From NCBI RefSeq assembly GCF_000184745.1, contig NC_014931.1:5518001-5582000 (forward strand): 64,000 nucleotides of DNA. The letters are read 5' to 3'. The DNA is from Variovorax paradoxus EPS. GTDB taxonomy: Bacteria > Pseudomonadota > Gammaproteobacteria > Burkholderiales > Burkholderiaceae_C. Below are positions 25,545-34,091 of this stretch, one piece after another. A program made the position numbers and the translations under genes. A model generated the notes under the pieces. That model had not been told where the DNA came from. It saw only the letters and a list, made by a program, of their open reading frames with translations, and searched no databases. Every line of letters starts with the position of its first letter. Position 1 is the first letter of the stretch.

Positions 25545-25904
25545 ATGAACACCAAGCAACTCATCGCTCTTTCCGCCGCCGCATTCGCCATGTTGGGCGC
25601 AGCGGGTGCCGCACATGCCGAAACCTACGAAGGCGTGCACGCGGTCACCTCGGCCGCGGCCCGCGCCGATGTGCAGACGGAAGCCGTGGCGGCTGCACGC
25701 AGCGGCAACATCTATTCGGACGCTGCCGCCGAGGGCGTGGCGATCTCCAACTCGACGCGCGACCGCAGCAGCGTTCGCGAGGAAGCCGTTGCCACGGCGC
25801 ACGACCCTCTGCAAAGCCTGGACAAGCGTGCCTTCTATCGCGACCAGGTGCCTTCGGCCTACAAGAAGCCTGCCGTGTCGTTCAGCCGCCAGGCCGGCCT
25901 GTAA
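25545..25904 (+). CDS. DUF4148-family secreted protein
   Basis: A 119-residue protein with a Sec signal peptide (MNTKQLIALSAAAFAMLGAA, cleavage near AHA-ET). The mature part has Ala-rich, charged segments with an EAVAAARSGNIYSD / EEAVATAHDP internal repeat, typical of DUF4148 proteins abundant in Burkholderiales. AAGGGA precedes the start. The upstream palindrome suggests cAMP-type control. Function unknown, likely periplasmic. Confidence 0.8.
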   Translation: MNTKQLIALSAAAFAMLGAAGAAHAETYEGVHAVTSAAARADVQTEAVAAARSGNIYSDAAAEGVAISNSTRDRSSVREEAVATAHDPLQSLDKRAFYRDQVPSAYKKPAVSFSRQAGL

Positions 25905-25928
25905 TCGAGAACTTGCCTGCGGCCCGGC

Positions 25929-26990
25929 TCAGGGCCGCGCACCTTCCCACGCGTTCTGCAGCAAGGCACGAATCGCATCGCGCTCAAGCGGGCGCGGATT
26001 GGGATACTGGTTCTGCAGCGCGTGTGCGCAGGCCACATCGAGGTCCGATTCCTTCATGCCGATGTCGCGCAGCGCGACAGGCGCGCCGTTGTCGTGTGCG
26101 AGGTCGAACACGGCCTGTGCCGCGTTGCTTCCACCCAGCGCCTTCGCGATGCGCGCCATGGCTTCGGGCGCAGCAGCGGCGTTGTAGGCCAGCGCATGCG
26201 GCAGCACGATGGTGTGGGTCTCGGCATGCGGCAAGTTGAAGCTGCCGCCGAGCGTGTGGCACAGCTTGTGGTGCAGCGCCATGCCGACGTTGCCGAGCAC
26301 GGTGCCGCAAAGCCATGCGCCGTAGAGCGCATCGCTGCGCGCGGCCGCGTCCTCTGCAAAGGCGCGGATCGCGGGCAACGCGCGGCCCAGCGCGGCGATG
26401 CCCTCTTGCGCCATCAGATCCATGATCGGGTTCGCATCGATGGCGTAGAGCCCTTCGGCCGCATGCGCGATGGCGTTGATGCCGCTCGTCACGCTCATGT
26501 CCACGGGCAGGGTCAGCGAGAGTTCGGGGTCGTAGATCACGGTGCGCGGCAGCACTTTGAAGTCCTTGCCGGTCTTCTTCATGCCCGCTTCGGTGATGCC
26601 GTAGATCGGCGTCATCTCGGAGCCCGCGTAGGTGGTCGGTATCGCAAGGATCGGCAGGCCCGAATCGAGCGCGATGGCTTTGCCGAGGCCGGTGGTCGAG
26701 CCGCCGCCGATGGCCACGGCGCAGTCGGCGCCCAGGCGCTGCGCCACTTCTCCCGCTTCGCGCGCGGTCTCGATGGGCACGTGCATCACGGCCCGGTCGA
26801 ACACGCCGGCCGCATGCGCGCCCAGCATGTCGGCGATGCGCTCGGCCTGCGGTCGCTGCTCGGGCGTGGAGAGGACCAGCGCGCGCCGAGCGCCGAGCGC
26901 ATCGATCTCGCGCGCCAGGTGCTGCAGCGAACCCGCGCCGAAGACCACGCGCTGGGGCGCGCTGTTGTAGACGAAGGATTGGACAGGCAT
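25929..26990 (-). CDS. Maleylacetate reductase
   Basis: A 353-residue iron-containing-alcohol-dehydrogenase-fold enzyme that reduces maleylacetate to 3-oxoadipate with NAD(P)H. Seen: the N-terminal FVYNSAPQRVVFGAGSL, the nucleotide-binding AIGGGSTTGLGKAIA, PTTYAGSEMTPIYGIT, and the metal-site His-rich HHKLCHTLGGSFNLPHAETH. The start at 26990 fits the family. It is the last gene of a leftward set with a flavin monooxygenase and a decarboxylase, and would act after hydroxyquinol cleavage. Confidence 0.9.
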   Translation of the reverse strand: MPVQSFVYNSAPQRVVFGAGSLQHLAREIDALGARRALVLSTPEQRPQAERIADMLGAHAAGVFDRAVMHVPIETAREAGEVAQRLGADCAVAIGGGSTTGLGKAIALDSGLPILAIPTTYAGSEMTPIYGITEAGMKKTGKDFKVLPRTVIYDPELSLTLPVDMSVTSGINAIAHAAEGLYAIDANPIMDLMAQEGIAALGRALPAIRAFAEDAAARSDALYGAWLCGTVLGNVGMALHHKLCHTLGGSFNLPHAETHTIVLPHALAYNAAAAPEAMARIAKALGGSNAAQAVFDLAHDNGAPVALRDIGMKESDLDVACAHALQNQYPNPRPLERDAIRALLQNAWEGARP

Positions 26991-27125
26991 CGCTCGATCT
27001 TTCGTGAAAAGGTGCGGGCGAGTGTCTACCCGCCCCGAGGGCGGTTCAACCGCGCGGGTGGAAAGGAGTTTTCCACCGGGCCCCGCCGTGGCGCACCGCC
27101 GTCGCACGGCGGGTTCGGGCTGCCT

Positions 27126-28337
27126 TCACACGGCCGAGTCGTCGAGGCAGGTCGCGGCCGTCCAGCCGTAGAGCCATTCGAGGGCGTCGTAGAAGCGCTC
27201 TTGCGGGCGACCGTTCCACATGCTGTTGCGCACCAGCCGTTCAACGCCCTTGGCGTGATAGATGCGCCCCATCTCGCGCGCAGACAGCACCACCCGTGCA
27301 GTGCGTGCAACGCGCGAGCGCTCGTACAGCGCGAGCGCGCCGGGCCAGTCGCCACCTTCGCGGCGCAGCGCAAGGCCCAGCGTCACCGCGTCTTCGCAAG
27401 CGGTGCAGGCGCCCTGCGCGAGGTACTGCACCATCGGGTGCGCCGCATCGCCCAGCAGCGTCGCGCGGCCGAAGGTCCATTGCTCGATGGGGTTGCGGTC
27501 GGCCGTCGAGTAACGCTTCCATGCTTTCGGAATGCGCAGCAGTTGCTGCACCTGTTCGCAGGTCGGTCGAAAGTAGCGCTGCACCTCGGCCGGGTCGCCG
27601 TCCATCGAGCCCCATTCCTCGGGCTGGTCGCTGTGGAAGGTGACGGCGATGTTGAACTTGTCGCCACCCTTGAGCGGGTAGTGCACCAGGTGGCAGTTGG
27701 GCCCGACCCAGATGCAGGGCGCGGTGAAGCGCAGCGCCTCGGGGAACTCGGCCGTGTCGACCACCGCGCGGAACACGACGTGGCCCGACACGCGGATGCC
27801 GTCGCCCACGTACTGCTGGCGCACCGCGGAGCGCACGCCATCGCAGCCGATCACGGCCTGGCCTTCGTGCCGGCCGCCCGCTGCGTCGATGAGCGTCACG
27901 CCGTGGTCGTCCTGCTCGATGTGCACGACCTTGGTCGAGGTGAGGAACTCGATGCCATCGGTCGTCTGCTTCACGCCTTCGAGCAGCGCGCCGTGGATGT
28001 CGGCGCGGTGGATCACCGCATAGGGGTTGCCGAAGCGCGCGCGGAATTGGTCCGAGAGAGAAATGCTCGCCACGCGCTTCGCATCGATGGCGTCGAACAT
28101 CACCATCTCTTCGGCGTAGACCGCCTTGGCGCGCAGGTGCTCGCCCACGCCGAGCGCATCGCAGGCCGCGAAGGCGTTGGGGCTCAGCTGGATGCCCGCA
28201 CCAAACTCGCCGATCTGGCTCGCCTGCTCGATCACCTTCACGCGATAGCCCTCGCGCACCAAGGCCAGCGCAGCGGCGAGGCCGCCGATGCCGCCGCCGG
28301 CCACGAGCACGGGGCGGGTGTCTTTCTGCGTGCTCAT
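27126..28337 (-). CDS. FAD-dependent aromatic monooxygenase (3-hydroxybenzoate 6-hydroxylase/salicylate hydroxylase-like)
   Basis: A 403-residue class A flavin monooxygenase. Motifs: GGGIGGLAAALALVREG (FAD), VIGCDGVRSAVRQQ (DG motif, NADH/FAD) and ATLLGDAAHPMVQYLAQGA (GD motif). The best family match I can judge is 3-hydroxybenzoate 6-monooxygenase or salicylate hydroxylase type. Its stop-to-start neighbour is a dihydroxybenzoate decarboxylase, so in context it may hydroxylate resorcinol or a dihydroxybenzoate toward hydroxyquinol. Only one base separates the two genes. Confidence 0.85.
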   Translation of the reverse strand: MSTQKDTRPVLVAGGGIGGLAAALALVREGYRVKVIEQASQIGEFGAGIQLSPNAFAACDALGVGEHLRAKAVYAEEMVMFDAIDAKRVASISLSDQFRARFGNPYAVIHRADIHGALLEGVKQTTDGIEFLTSTKVVHIEQDDHGVTLIDAAGGRHEGQAVIGCDGVRSAVRQQYVGDGIRVSGHVVFRAVVDTAEFPEALRFTAPCIWVGPNCHLVHYPLKGGDKFNIAVTFHSDQPEEWGSMDGDPAEVQRYFRPTCEQVQQLLRIPKAWKRYSTADRNPIEQWTFGRATLLGDAAHPMVQYLAQGACTACEDAVTLGLALRREGGDWPGALALYERSRVARTARVVLSAREMGRIYHAKGVERLVRNSMWNGRPQERFYDALEWLYGWTAATCLDDSAV

Positions 28338-28338
28338 G

Positions 28339-29328
28339 TCACTTCAGGCCGAAGAGCTTGCGGGCGTTGTCGCGGCCGATCTTCTGACGATCGTTCTCGC
28401 TGATCTCGCAGGTGTCGAACCAGCGGGCCGCATCCTCGTGCTTCTCGAACGGGTAGTCGACCGAGTACATGATGCGGTCCGAGCCCACTTCGAGCATCGT
28501 CGAGAGCAGCGTCGGCGTGCGAAAGTTGCCGCTGGTGGTGATGTGCACGTTGCTGCGCAGGTACTCGCCGATCTCCTTGTCGCAGGGCATGCCGCGGCGA
28601 CCCTTGCGCAGGATGTGATCGACGCGCCAGATGTTGAACGGAATGCCTTCGCCGAAATGGCCGAGGATCATCTGCAGCGCGGGGTGGCGGTCGAACATGC
28701 CGCTGGACATGAGGCGCAGCGCATGGATGGCCGTCTCCATCGCGAAGGCCCAGGTCGGGCCGGTGAGCCAGTGCGCGCCGTCGTAGATCGGTTCGCGGGC
28801 CAGCAGCGGATCGCGCGGGTGCATGTAGAACGGTTTCTTCAGCGCGGCGGCGGCGGTCCAGAAATCGTTGAAGCGCGCGTCGTCGTAGTAGACGACGATG
28901 TTCTCGTCGCCGACCTGCGAGAAGCCGTTGACAAGGAAGCCGTGGAAACCCAGCTGGTTCACGCAGCGCTCGAGCTCGCGCGCGGAGGCTTCGGGGTCTT
29001 GCATCGGCAGCGCGGCGAATCCACCGAAGCGTGTGGGGTGGCGCTTGACCTGCTCGGCCAGCACATCGTTGGCACGCTGCGCCACCTCGATGGCGCGCTT
29101 CGCGTCGGGGATGCCCTGCACCGCCGGCGAGTTGAGCGAGAGGATCGAGAACTCGGTGCCCCACTCGTCCATCTTCTCGAGACGCTGCTGCTCGAAATCG
29201 AGCAGGTTGCTTTTGAGACCTTGCCACACCTCGGGGCGGGCGTAGACCTGCGAGTCGGCGATCGTGAGGTCGATCGCGAAATGCTCTTCGAGGGCGATCT
29301 TGTTTTTCATGGGGGCCATATGGGTCAT
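28339..29328 (-). CDS. Amidohydrolase-family decarboxylase, gamma-resorcylate decarboxylase-like
   Basis: About 323-329 residues. The N-terminal KIALEEHFAI carries the Glu and His metal ligands, PFYMHPRDP a His, HFGEG the catalytic His region, and MYSVDYPFE the metal Asp. This pattern and the whole sequence layout match non-oxidative decarboxylases such as 2,6-dihydroxybenzoate (gamma-resorcylate) and 2,3-dihydroxybenzoate decarboxylases. GGAG upstream supports the start at 29328; ATG 29310 is the usual family start. It would convert a dihydroxybenzoate to resorcinol or catechol. Confidence 0.82.
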   Translation of the reverse strand: MTHMAPMKNKIALEEHFAIDLTIADSQVYARPEVWQGLKSNLLDFEQQRLEKMDEWGTEFSILSLNSPAVQGIPDAKRAIEVAQRANDVLAEQVKRHPTRFGGFAALPMQDPEASARELERCVNQLGFHGFLVNGFSQVGDENIVVYYDDARFNDFWTAAAALKKPFYMHPRDPLLAREPIYDGAHWLTGPTWAFAMETAIHALRLMSSGMFDRHPALQMILGHFGEGIPFNIWRVDHILRKGRRGMPCDKEIGEYLRSNVHITTSGNFRTPTLLSTMLEVGSDRIMYSVDYPFEKHEDAARWFDTCEISENDRQKIGRDNARKLFGLK

Positions 29329-29335
29329 TGGGAAT

Positions 29336-30325
29336 TCACTCCGGTTTGATGTTGAGCTTGTCCAGCACGTCCTGCCAGGTCTTGCGGTCGTCGGCGATGT
29401 AGCGCGCCAGTTGTTCGGGGGTGCCGGGGCGCGGGTAGGTTCCGAGCTCGCGCGACTTGGCGATCACGTCGGGCAGCAGCAGCGCCTCGTTCATGTCCTT
29501 GTTGAGCTTGGCGAGCACGAGCGGGTCGACGCCCTTCTTCGCGATCACCGCGAACCAGCCGTGCGCCACCGCGCCGGGCACCGTCTTGCTCGCGAGCGGG
29601 AACGATTCGAGCCCGGCCTCGACGCGATCGCCCATGCTGGCCAGCACGCGCATGCGGCCGCCCTGCACATTGCCCGCGACCACGTTGTAGGTCTCGACCA
29701 TCATCTGGGTCTGGCCGCCGAGCGTCGCTTGCATGGCCTGCGCGCCACCGGGGTAGTGCACTTCGAGGAACTGCGCGCCCAATTGCAGGCCCAGCAATGC
29801 CGAAGCCAGATGCGGCGCGGTGCCGCGGCCGTTGTCGGCCACCTCGATGCCCTGCGGCTTGGCACGCGCGGCGGCGACGAAATCGGCCAGCGTCTTGTAG
29901 GGAGAGTTCGCCGGCACCGCGAGCATGAAGGGCGCGACCGCCGCGAGCGTGACCGGCACGAAGTCGCGGTTGAAGTCATAGGTCACGCCCTTGATCGTGC
30001 TCGGCGCGACCGAGATGGCCGAGCCCTGCACGAAGCCGAAGGTGTAACCGTCGCTTTGCGCCGCGAGGATCGCGTTCATGCCGATCACGCCGCTGCCGCC
30101 GGGCTTGTTGTCGACGATCACGCCCTGGCCCCATTTCTCGCCGAGCTTGGCGCCCACGTGGCGGATCAACACGTCGGGCGCCGACCCCGCGGGGAACGGA
30201 ACCACGAAGCGCACGGCCTGGGTCGGCCACTTGGCAGCCGCGCCCTGCGCGTGGGCCAACGGTGCCGCCGAGAGAAGAAAAAGCATCACCGCGATGGCGC
30301 CTCGGCGCGTGGGTTCCAGGTTCAT
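29336..30325 (-). CDS. Bug/TctC-family tripartite tricarboxylate transporter substrate-binding protein
   Basis: A 329-residue periplasmic binding protein with a signal peptide (RRGAIAVMLFLLSAAPLAHA). The TctC signature is clear: VRFVVPFPAGSAPDVLIRHVG, then VDNKPGGSGVIGMNAI. GGAG precedes the ATG. No TctA/TctB membrane genes are present, as is common for orphan Bug proteins in Burkholderiales. As first gene of the catabolic set, it probably binds the aromatic acid substrate. Confidence 0.9.
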   Translation of the reverse strand: MNLEPTRRGAIAVMLFLLSAAPLAHAQGAAAKWPTQAVRFVVPFPAGSAPDVLIRHVGAKLGEKWGQGVIVDNKPGGSGVIGMNAILAAQSDGYTFGFVQGSAISVAPSTIKGVTYDFNRDFVPVTLAAVAPFMLAVPANSPYKTLADFVAAARAKPQGIEVADNGRGTAPHLASALLGLQLGAQFLEVHYPGGAQAMQATLGGQTQMMVETYNVVAGNVQGGRMRVLASMGDRVEAGLESFPLASKTVPGAVAHGWFAVIAKKGVDPLVLAKLNKDMNEALLLPDVIAKSRELGTYPRPGTPEQLARYIADDRKTWQDVLDKLNIKPE

Positions 30326-30342
30326 GGTCGTCTCCGTTTTTG

Positions 30343-30356
30343 CTTGATTATTCAAG
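30343..30356. promoter_or_regulatory. MarR operator O1
   Basis: CTTGATTATTCAAG, a near-perfect palindrome, lies 18 bp before the TctC start. It is the exact reverse complement of O2 at 30377-30390, so the divergent promoters share a pair of identical sites. Confidence 0.8.
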
Positions 30357-30376
30357 TAATTGCGGCGGACTATATA

Positions 30377-30390
30377 CTTGAATAATCAAG
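30377..30390. promoter_or_regulatory. MarR operator O2
   Basis: CTTGAATAATCAAG lies 9 bp before the MarR ATG, with a TATACT -10-like box overlapping its left side. The leader is very short and no Shine-Dalgarno is seen, so the MarR mRNA may be nearly leaderless. Fits autorepression. Confidence 0.78.
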
Positions 30391-30399
30391 TACGTCTAG

Positions 30400-30849
30400 A
30401 TGAAAACCCTTCCACAAGATCACGACCTCGAAAAGGCCATCCCGTTCCTGCTGGCGCGCGCCGGCGCCCGCATGGGCAATGCCTTTGCGAAGGCGCTGAA
30501 GCCCTACGGGCTCAGCCTGAGCGAATGGCGCGTGTGCGCATCGCTGCAGCACACGCCGCGGCAGACGTTGTCCGAACTGGCAACCCACGCTTCCACCGAC
30601 CTGTCGGCGCTCTCGCGCATCGTCGACCGGCTGGTGGAGCATGAATTGATGGCGCGCGAGAAATGCGATAACGACAAGCGCGCCGTGCGTATTGCATTGA
30701 CCGAACGCGGCCTGGCGCTGACCTGCGAACTGATCCCGCTCGCGCAGCACTACGAAGCGGTGGCGACCTCGGACTTCAGCGCGGCTGAGGTGAAGACGCT
30801 GCGCGCGATGCTGCTGCGCCTGTACGCCAACGCGACGCCGCTCGCCTGA
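30400..30849 (+). CDS. MarR-family repressor of the aromatic-acid cluster
   Basis: A 149-residue MarR protein: LSLSEWRVCASLQHTPRQTLSELATHASTDLSALSRIVDRL is the HTH region and CDNDKRAVRIALTERG the wing. It is divergent from the TctC-decarboxylase-monooxygenase-reductase genes, with two identical palindromes between. Its ligand is probably the pathway substrate. Confidence 0.88.
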   Translation: MKTLPQDHDLEKAIPFLLARAGARMGNAFAKALKPYGLSLSEWRVCASLQHTPRQTLSELATHASTDLSALSRIVDRLVEHELMAREKCDNDKRAVRIALTERGLALTCELIPLAQHYEAVATSDFSAAEVKTLRAMLLRLYANATPLA

Positions 30850-30873
30850 GCGAGCGGACGTCTTCCTTTTCCA

Positions 30874-31911
30874 TCAGGACGGCGAGACCTGCACCGTCGA
30901 GGCCGCGCGGCTATCGGTGATCGCGAAGCGCACCGGCAGGAAGCGCTCGATCACCGCGCAGTTGGTGCGCGTGTGCTCCGTCACCTCGCTGCAGGTGAAT
31001 GCAGCGGGCTTGCGGCTCTGCCACGCAGCGAGCGCCAGCAGCAGCGCGAGCTGGTCGGCCAGGTGCGGGCCGACGGCCGCTTCGCTCTTCTGGAACGAAC
31101 GAAGTTCCTTCACCAATCCATGCGCCACCTGCTCGGCGCTGAGCGTCTTCTCGCCGAACGCCGTGAACACCTCGGTGACGTGTTCGTAAGCCAGCGTGGC
31201 GATCAGCGCATTGCCCGGGCCTTCGTTCTGCCGCGCCGTACCGAAGCGCAGCTGCTCGCCGGACCATCCCATCGCGCCACCCAGCGTGTCGAGCTCGCGC
31301 GTCGGCACATGGCGCGGCAGGCCCGGTGCCAGGCATTCAGCATGGGCCGACTGTTGCGCGCCGCGCGCCATCAGGTCGAAAGCCTGCAGCGCGCCCGAAG
31401 CGGGCACGATCGTCGCCTCGACCTCGCCGCCACCCGCCGGGTAAAAACCGCAGCGGCGCAGTGTCAGTTGCAAGTCGGCACCGAGACGCCGCACCAGCGG
31501 CGCGAAGGCGCGCTCCAGAAAATGGAACGGCGGCGCCATCGGGTTGTGCGTGCCACCGCTCAGGTGCACCGTGCTTGGCGCGCCGGCCAGCAGAAGCGGC
31601 GGCAGCACAGTCTGCAGCACCAGCATGCAACTGCCCGCACTGGCGATCGCGAAGCGATAGTCCCCCGCGCGCACTGGGCCGGGCGCGAAGCTCAGCGACT
31701 GCGAACCGAGCTCCGCGCCTTCGACCAGCGCACCGCTGATCTCGGCCGCGGCTTTCACGCACGCGAGATGCTGGCGCATCAGTCCGGGCTTGGCGCGGCC
31801 CGCGCGAATCTTCTCGATGGCGAGCGGCTGGCCCGTCGCCACCGACAGCGCGAGGCTGGTGCGCAGGATCTGGCCGCCGCCCTCGCCTTGGGAACCGTCG
31901 AGTTCGATCAT
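30874..31911 (-). CDS. rtcA: RNA 3'-terminal phosphate cyclase
   Basis: A 345-residue enzyme that converts RNA 3'-phosphate ends to 2',3'-cyclic phosphate using ATP. Seen: MIELDGSQGEGGGQILRTSL (N-terminal signature), LSGGTHNPMAPPFHFLERAF, FYPAGGGEVE, and near the C-terminus VGPHLADQLALLLALA, with the adenylated His expected in it. Last gene of the RNA-repair operon. Its ATG overlaps the stop of the nucleotidyltransferase gene (ATGA), so the two are translationally coupled. Confidence 0.95.
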   Translation of the reverse strand: MIELDGSQGEGGGQILRTSLALSVATGQPLAIEKIRAGRAKPGLMRQHLACVKAAAEISGALVEGAELGSQSLSFAPGPVRAGDYRFAIASAGSCMLVLQTVLPPLLLAGAPSTVHLSGGTHNPMAPPFHFLERAFAPLVRRLGADLQLTLRRCGFYPAGGGEVEATIVPASGALQAFDLMARGAQQSAHAECLAPGLPRHVPTRELDTLGGAMGWSGEQLRFGTARQNEGPGNALIATLAYEHVTEVFTAFGEKTLSAEQVAHGLVKELRSFQKSEAAVGPHLADQLALLLALAAWQSRKPAAFTCSEVTEHTRTNCAVIERFLPVRFAITDSRAASTVQVSPS

Positions 31912-32774
31912 GCGCGGCCTCCTTCCTGTGCGATGGACGGCGCGGGCGCATCGAAGCGCTGCACCGTCTCGCAAAGAAACGCATCGAGCCCTGCCTCTTC
32001 AGCCTGCGGCAGCGGCGTGATCGGCTCCGCGGCGTTGGCCGCCAGCTCGGCTTCGATGAACGCGTGAATGCCGGGCCAGCGCGGGCTGGTCGCGGCTTCG
32101 CCGGCGCGCATCTTCACCTCGAGCAGCGCGTTGATCTCGTCGATGAGCGCGGCGTCGCGCACTGCATCGAGCGTGTGCTGCGCCAGGTCTGCGAAGCGCA
32201 TCGGCGGCACGCCGGGTTGCGTGCGGATCCAGCGCGCGGCCAGCAGCGGGCGCAACACATAGAGGTATTTCTTGTAGCGCACCTCGTCGGCCTGCAGATG
32301 CTCGCGGAAGTTCTTCTTCGCCATCGAACTGTAGTGGTGCCACGCGCGCGCGTTCGAAAACACCGCCTCCGAGAGCGCGCGAAAACGCGGCATCGCCACT
32401 GCGTCGTCGCGGTACACGATGGGCGAGCGCAGCCACTCCAGCAGCGTAGGGTTCGACTCGCGCATCAGGCCCAGCGCCTTGCGCAGGTCCCAGCCGTTGA
32501 TGTCGAGGTCACCGCTGATCGGCACCTCGATCACGTCGCGCCGCGGCGTCACCGTGAGATACCACGGCAGGCGGTTCACGTAGATGAAGCGCACGTCGTA
32601 GTCGCTGTCGGGCGAAGCGAAGCCCCAGCCGCGGCTGCCGGATTCGCAGGCGAAGAGGACGGTGACGTCGTGGCGCGCTTCGATGGCGCGCAGGTTGGCC
32701 ATGATCTCCTCGCGCATGGCGGGGTCGATGGGGTGCGCGGAGCGGAGGAACTCCTGTTGTTCTTCTTTCTGCAT
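31908..32774 (-). CDS. Predicted nucleotidyltransferase (COG3541/YcgL-like)
   Basis: A 288-residue DNA-polymerase-beta-superfamily nucleotidyltransferase. ACESGSRGWGFASPDSDYDVRFIYV holds the GS motif and both metal Asp (D-x-D). This family is recurrent in RNA-repair (rtc) operons, and a role in modifying RNA or tRNA ends is suspected but unproven. It overlaps rtcA by 4 bp. The leader before its ATG has GACA repeats and no clear ribosome site. Confidence 0.88.
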   Translation of the reverse strand: MQKEEQQEFLRSAHPIDPAMREEIMANLRAIEARHDVTVLFACESGSRGWGFASPDSDYDVRFIYVNRLPWYLTVTPRRDVIEVPISGDLDINGWDLRKALGLMRESNPTLLEWLRSPIVYRDDAVAMPRFRALSEAVFSNARAWHHYSSMAKKNFREHLQADEVRYKKYLYVLRPLLAARWIRTQPGVPPMRFADLAQHTLDAVRDAALIDEINALLEVKMRAGEAATSPRWPGIHAFIEAELAANAAEPITPLPQAEEAGLDAFLCETVQRFDAPAPSIAQEGGRA

Positions 32775-32818
32775 GATTCGAAATCTCGTTGTTGTTTGTC
32801 GTCTTGTCTGTCTGTCGG

Positions 32819-33508
32819 TCAATCTGTCTGGCTTGCTATCGCGACGGCCAATGTGCGTCGGCGTGGATTCCACACGGTAAAGCACCAGATGCCCCACCAC
32901 TCCTTGCCGTCGTCGAAGTAGTCGCTCCAGGTGCTGCGTTCGGGTTGGCGCTCCGGGTCGCCGACCCAATCGAGCACGACGACGCCCTCGCCTGGCAGCA
33001 GCCCCGTGCATCGGCAGAAGCGCGGGAACAGTGAGGCCCGCTCGGCTTCATCGGCAACGTGCAACGTGTACGGCGGATCGCCAAAGGCTTGGCAGAACCA
33101 TTCGAACCACGAGACCGTTGCGAGATCGCGTGTGTACACGACGCGGTGCAGCGGCGCGAAGCTTTCGGCGGCGATCACTGCGGACGCATCGAGCGGCGTG
33201 GCGCGCGCGGCGTCGACATCGAACGCAAGGCTCGTGCTCAGCTTTGCAGCAAGCGAAGGATCGCGCGCGATCACGTCCTGCCGGTAGCGCTCGGCGAACG
33301 CGGCGATGTCATCGCACAAGAGACGCAGGGCTGCACGATGGTGCGCTTCGCCGACGTCATCGACATCCGCAGCGACGCCGTAGACAGCGAACTCGAAGCC
33401 CGAGCCGACGCTCTGCAGCGTTTCGCGCAGTGCGGCCACCTCGGCCTCTTCCTTCAGCGCGAGCGCATGCAGCTTGATCTCCGCATGGCCAGTCATGTTG
33501 TTCTTCAT
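32819..33508 (-). CDS. Hypothetical protein of the RNA-repair operon, 229 residues
   Basis: A soluble protein with no recognised domain. Residues 1-60 begin with a charged helix (LHALALKEEAEVAALRETL); the C-terminal third is rich in Trp/Tyr/Phe (TVSWFEWFCQAF, STWSDYFDDGKEWWGIWCFTVWNP). It overlaps the next upstream gene by 4 bp (ATGA at 33505-33508), so it belongs to the operon. Could be an immunity-like or RNA-binding accessory; function unknown. Confidence 0.7.
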   Translation of the reverse strand: MKNNMTGHAEIKLHALALKEEAEVAALRETLQSVGSGFEFAVYGVAADVDDVGEAHHRAALRLLCDDIAAFAERYRQDVIARDPSLAAKLSTSLAFDVDAARATPLDASAVIAAESFAPLHRVVYTRDLATVSWFEWFCQAFGDPPYTLHVADEAERASLFPRFCRCTGLLPGEGVVVLDWVGDPERQPERSTWSDYFDDGKEWWGIWCFTVWNPRRRTLAVAIASQTD

Positions 33509-34053
33509 GATTCGGTGCTCCACAGCTTTTTGTTCTGCTCGACGACGTCCAGCATTCGTTGTGCGCGTCCGCGCGTCCATCCATCTTTGCGCGTCGCCAG
33601 CTCGCGAACGCGCGCTGTGAACGCGTCGTCGGCACATCGGCCCGCAAGCTGGCAATCGTGACGAAATCGTCCCGTCGAGGGCCTTCGGACCAATGTTTCA
33701 AGCAGGATTCTTCGAAGTTCGCCCCGCTCTTTTCCGGACAACTCGCACCGCTTGAGCAGGTGGCACAGCCGATCGCGCAAATAGCCGGACCGGTGGAATC
33801 GCGGGCTCAACTCCAGGTAAAGCATCGCGCCCTCGCGCCACGCGCCCTTGCCTTGCAGAATCCCATCCCGCGCTTCGTCGCTCCACAGCGCGAACACGGG
33901 GCTTTCATAGCGATGAAAGTCTTCCGCGGCCGCTTTCCAGGCAGTCCGAGCAGACGGAGAGTTGGCGCGCTTTCCGAAAGCCTCGCTCAAGCACTTCTTC
34001 AAGCGCGCCATTTCCGCTTCAGTCTGCCGAATGCATTTTTCGTCGATCCTCAT
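33505..34053 (-). CDS. Hypothetical protein of the RNA-repair operon, 182 residues
   Basis: A basic, mostly helical protein starting MRIDEKCIRQTEAEMARLKKCL. It has many Arg/Lys and several Cys/His (RLCHLLKRCELSGKERGELRR, RHDCQLAGRC). No family recognised. It starts 38 bp after rtcB and overlaps the next gene, so it should be co-expressed with RtcB. The basic charge would suit RNA binding. Confidence 0.7.
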   Translation of the reverse strand: MRIDEKCIRQTEAEMARLKKCLSEAFGKRANSPSARTAWKAAAEDFHRYESPVFALWSDEARDGILQGKGAWREGAMLYLELSPRFHRSGYLRDRLCHLLKRCELSGKERGELRRILLETLVRRPSTGRFRHDCQLAGRCADDAFTARVRELATRKDGWTRGRAQRMLDVVEQNKKLWSTES

Positions 34054-34091
34054 CTTGGCCCTCTCGTGCCGGCCCTGATGGACGGCGCTTC

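Noticed and set aside
26022..28403. A 793-residue + strand frame over the reductase and monooxygenase genes
   Set aside because: Shadow of two well-supported minus-strand enzymes; composition is Arg/His-rich with no motif.
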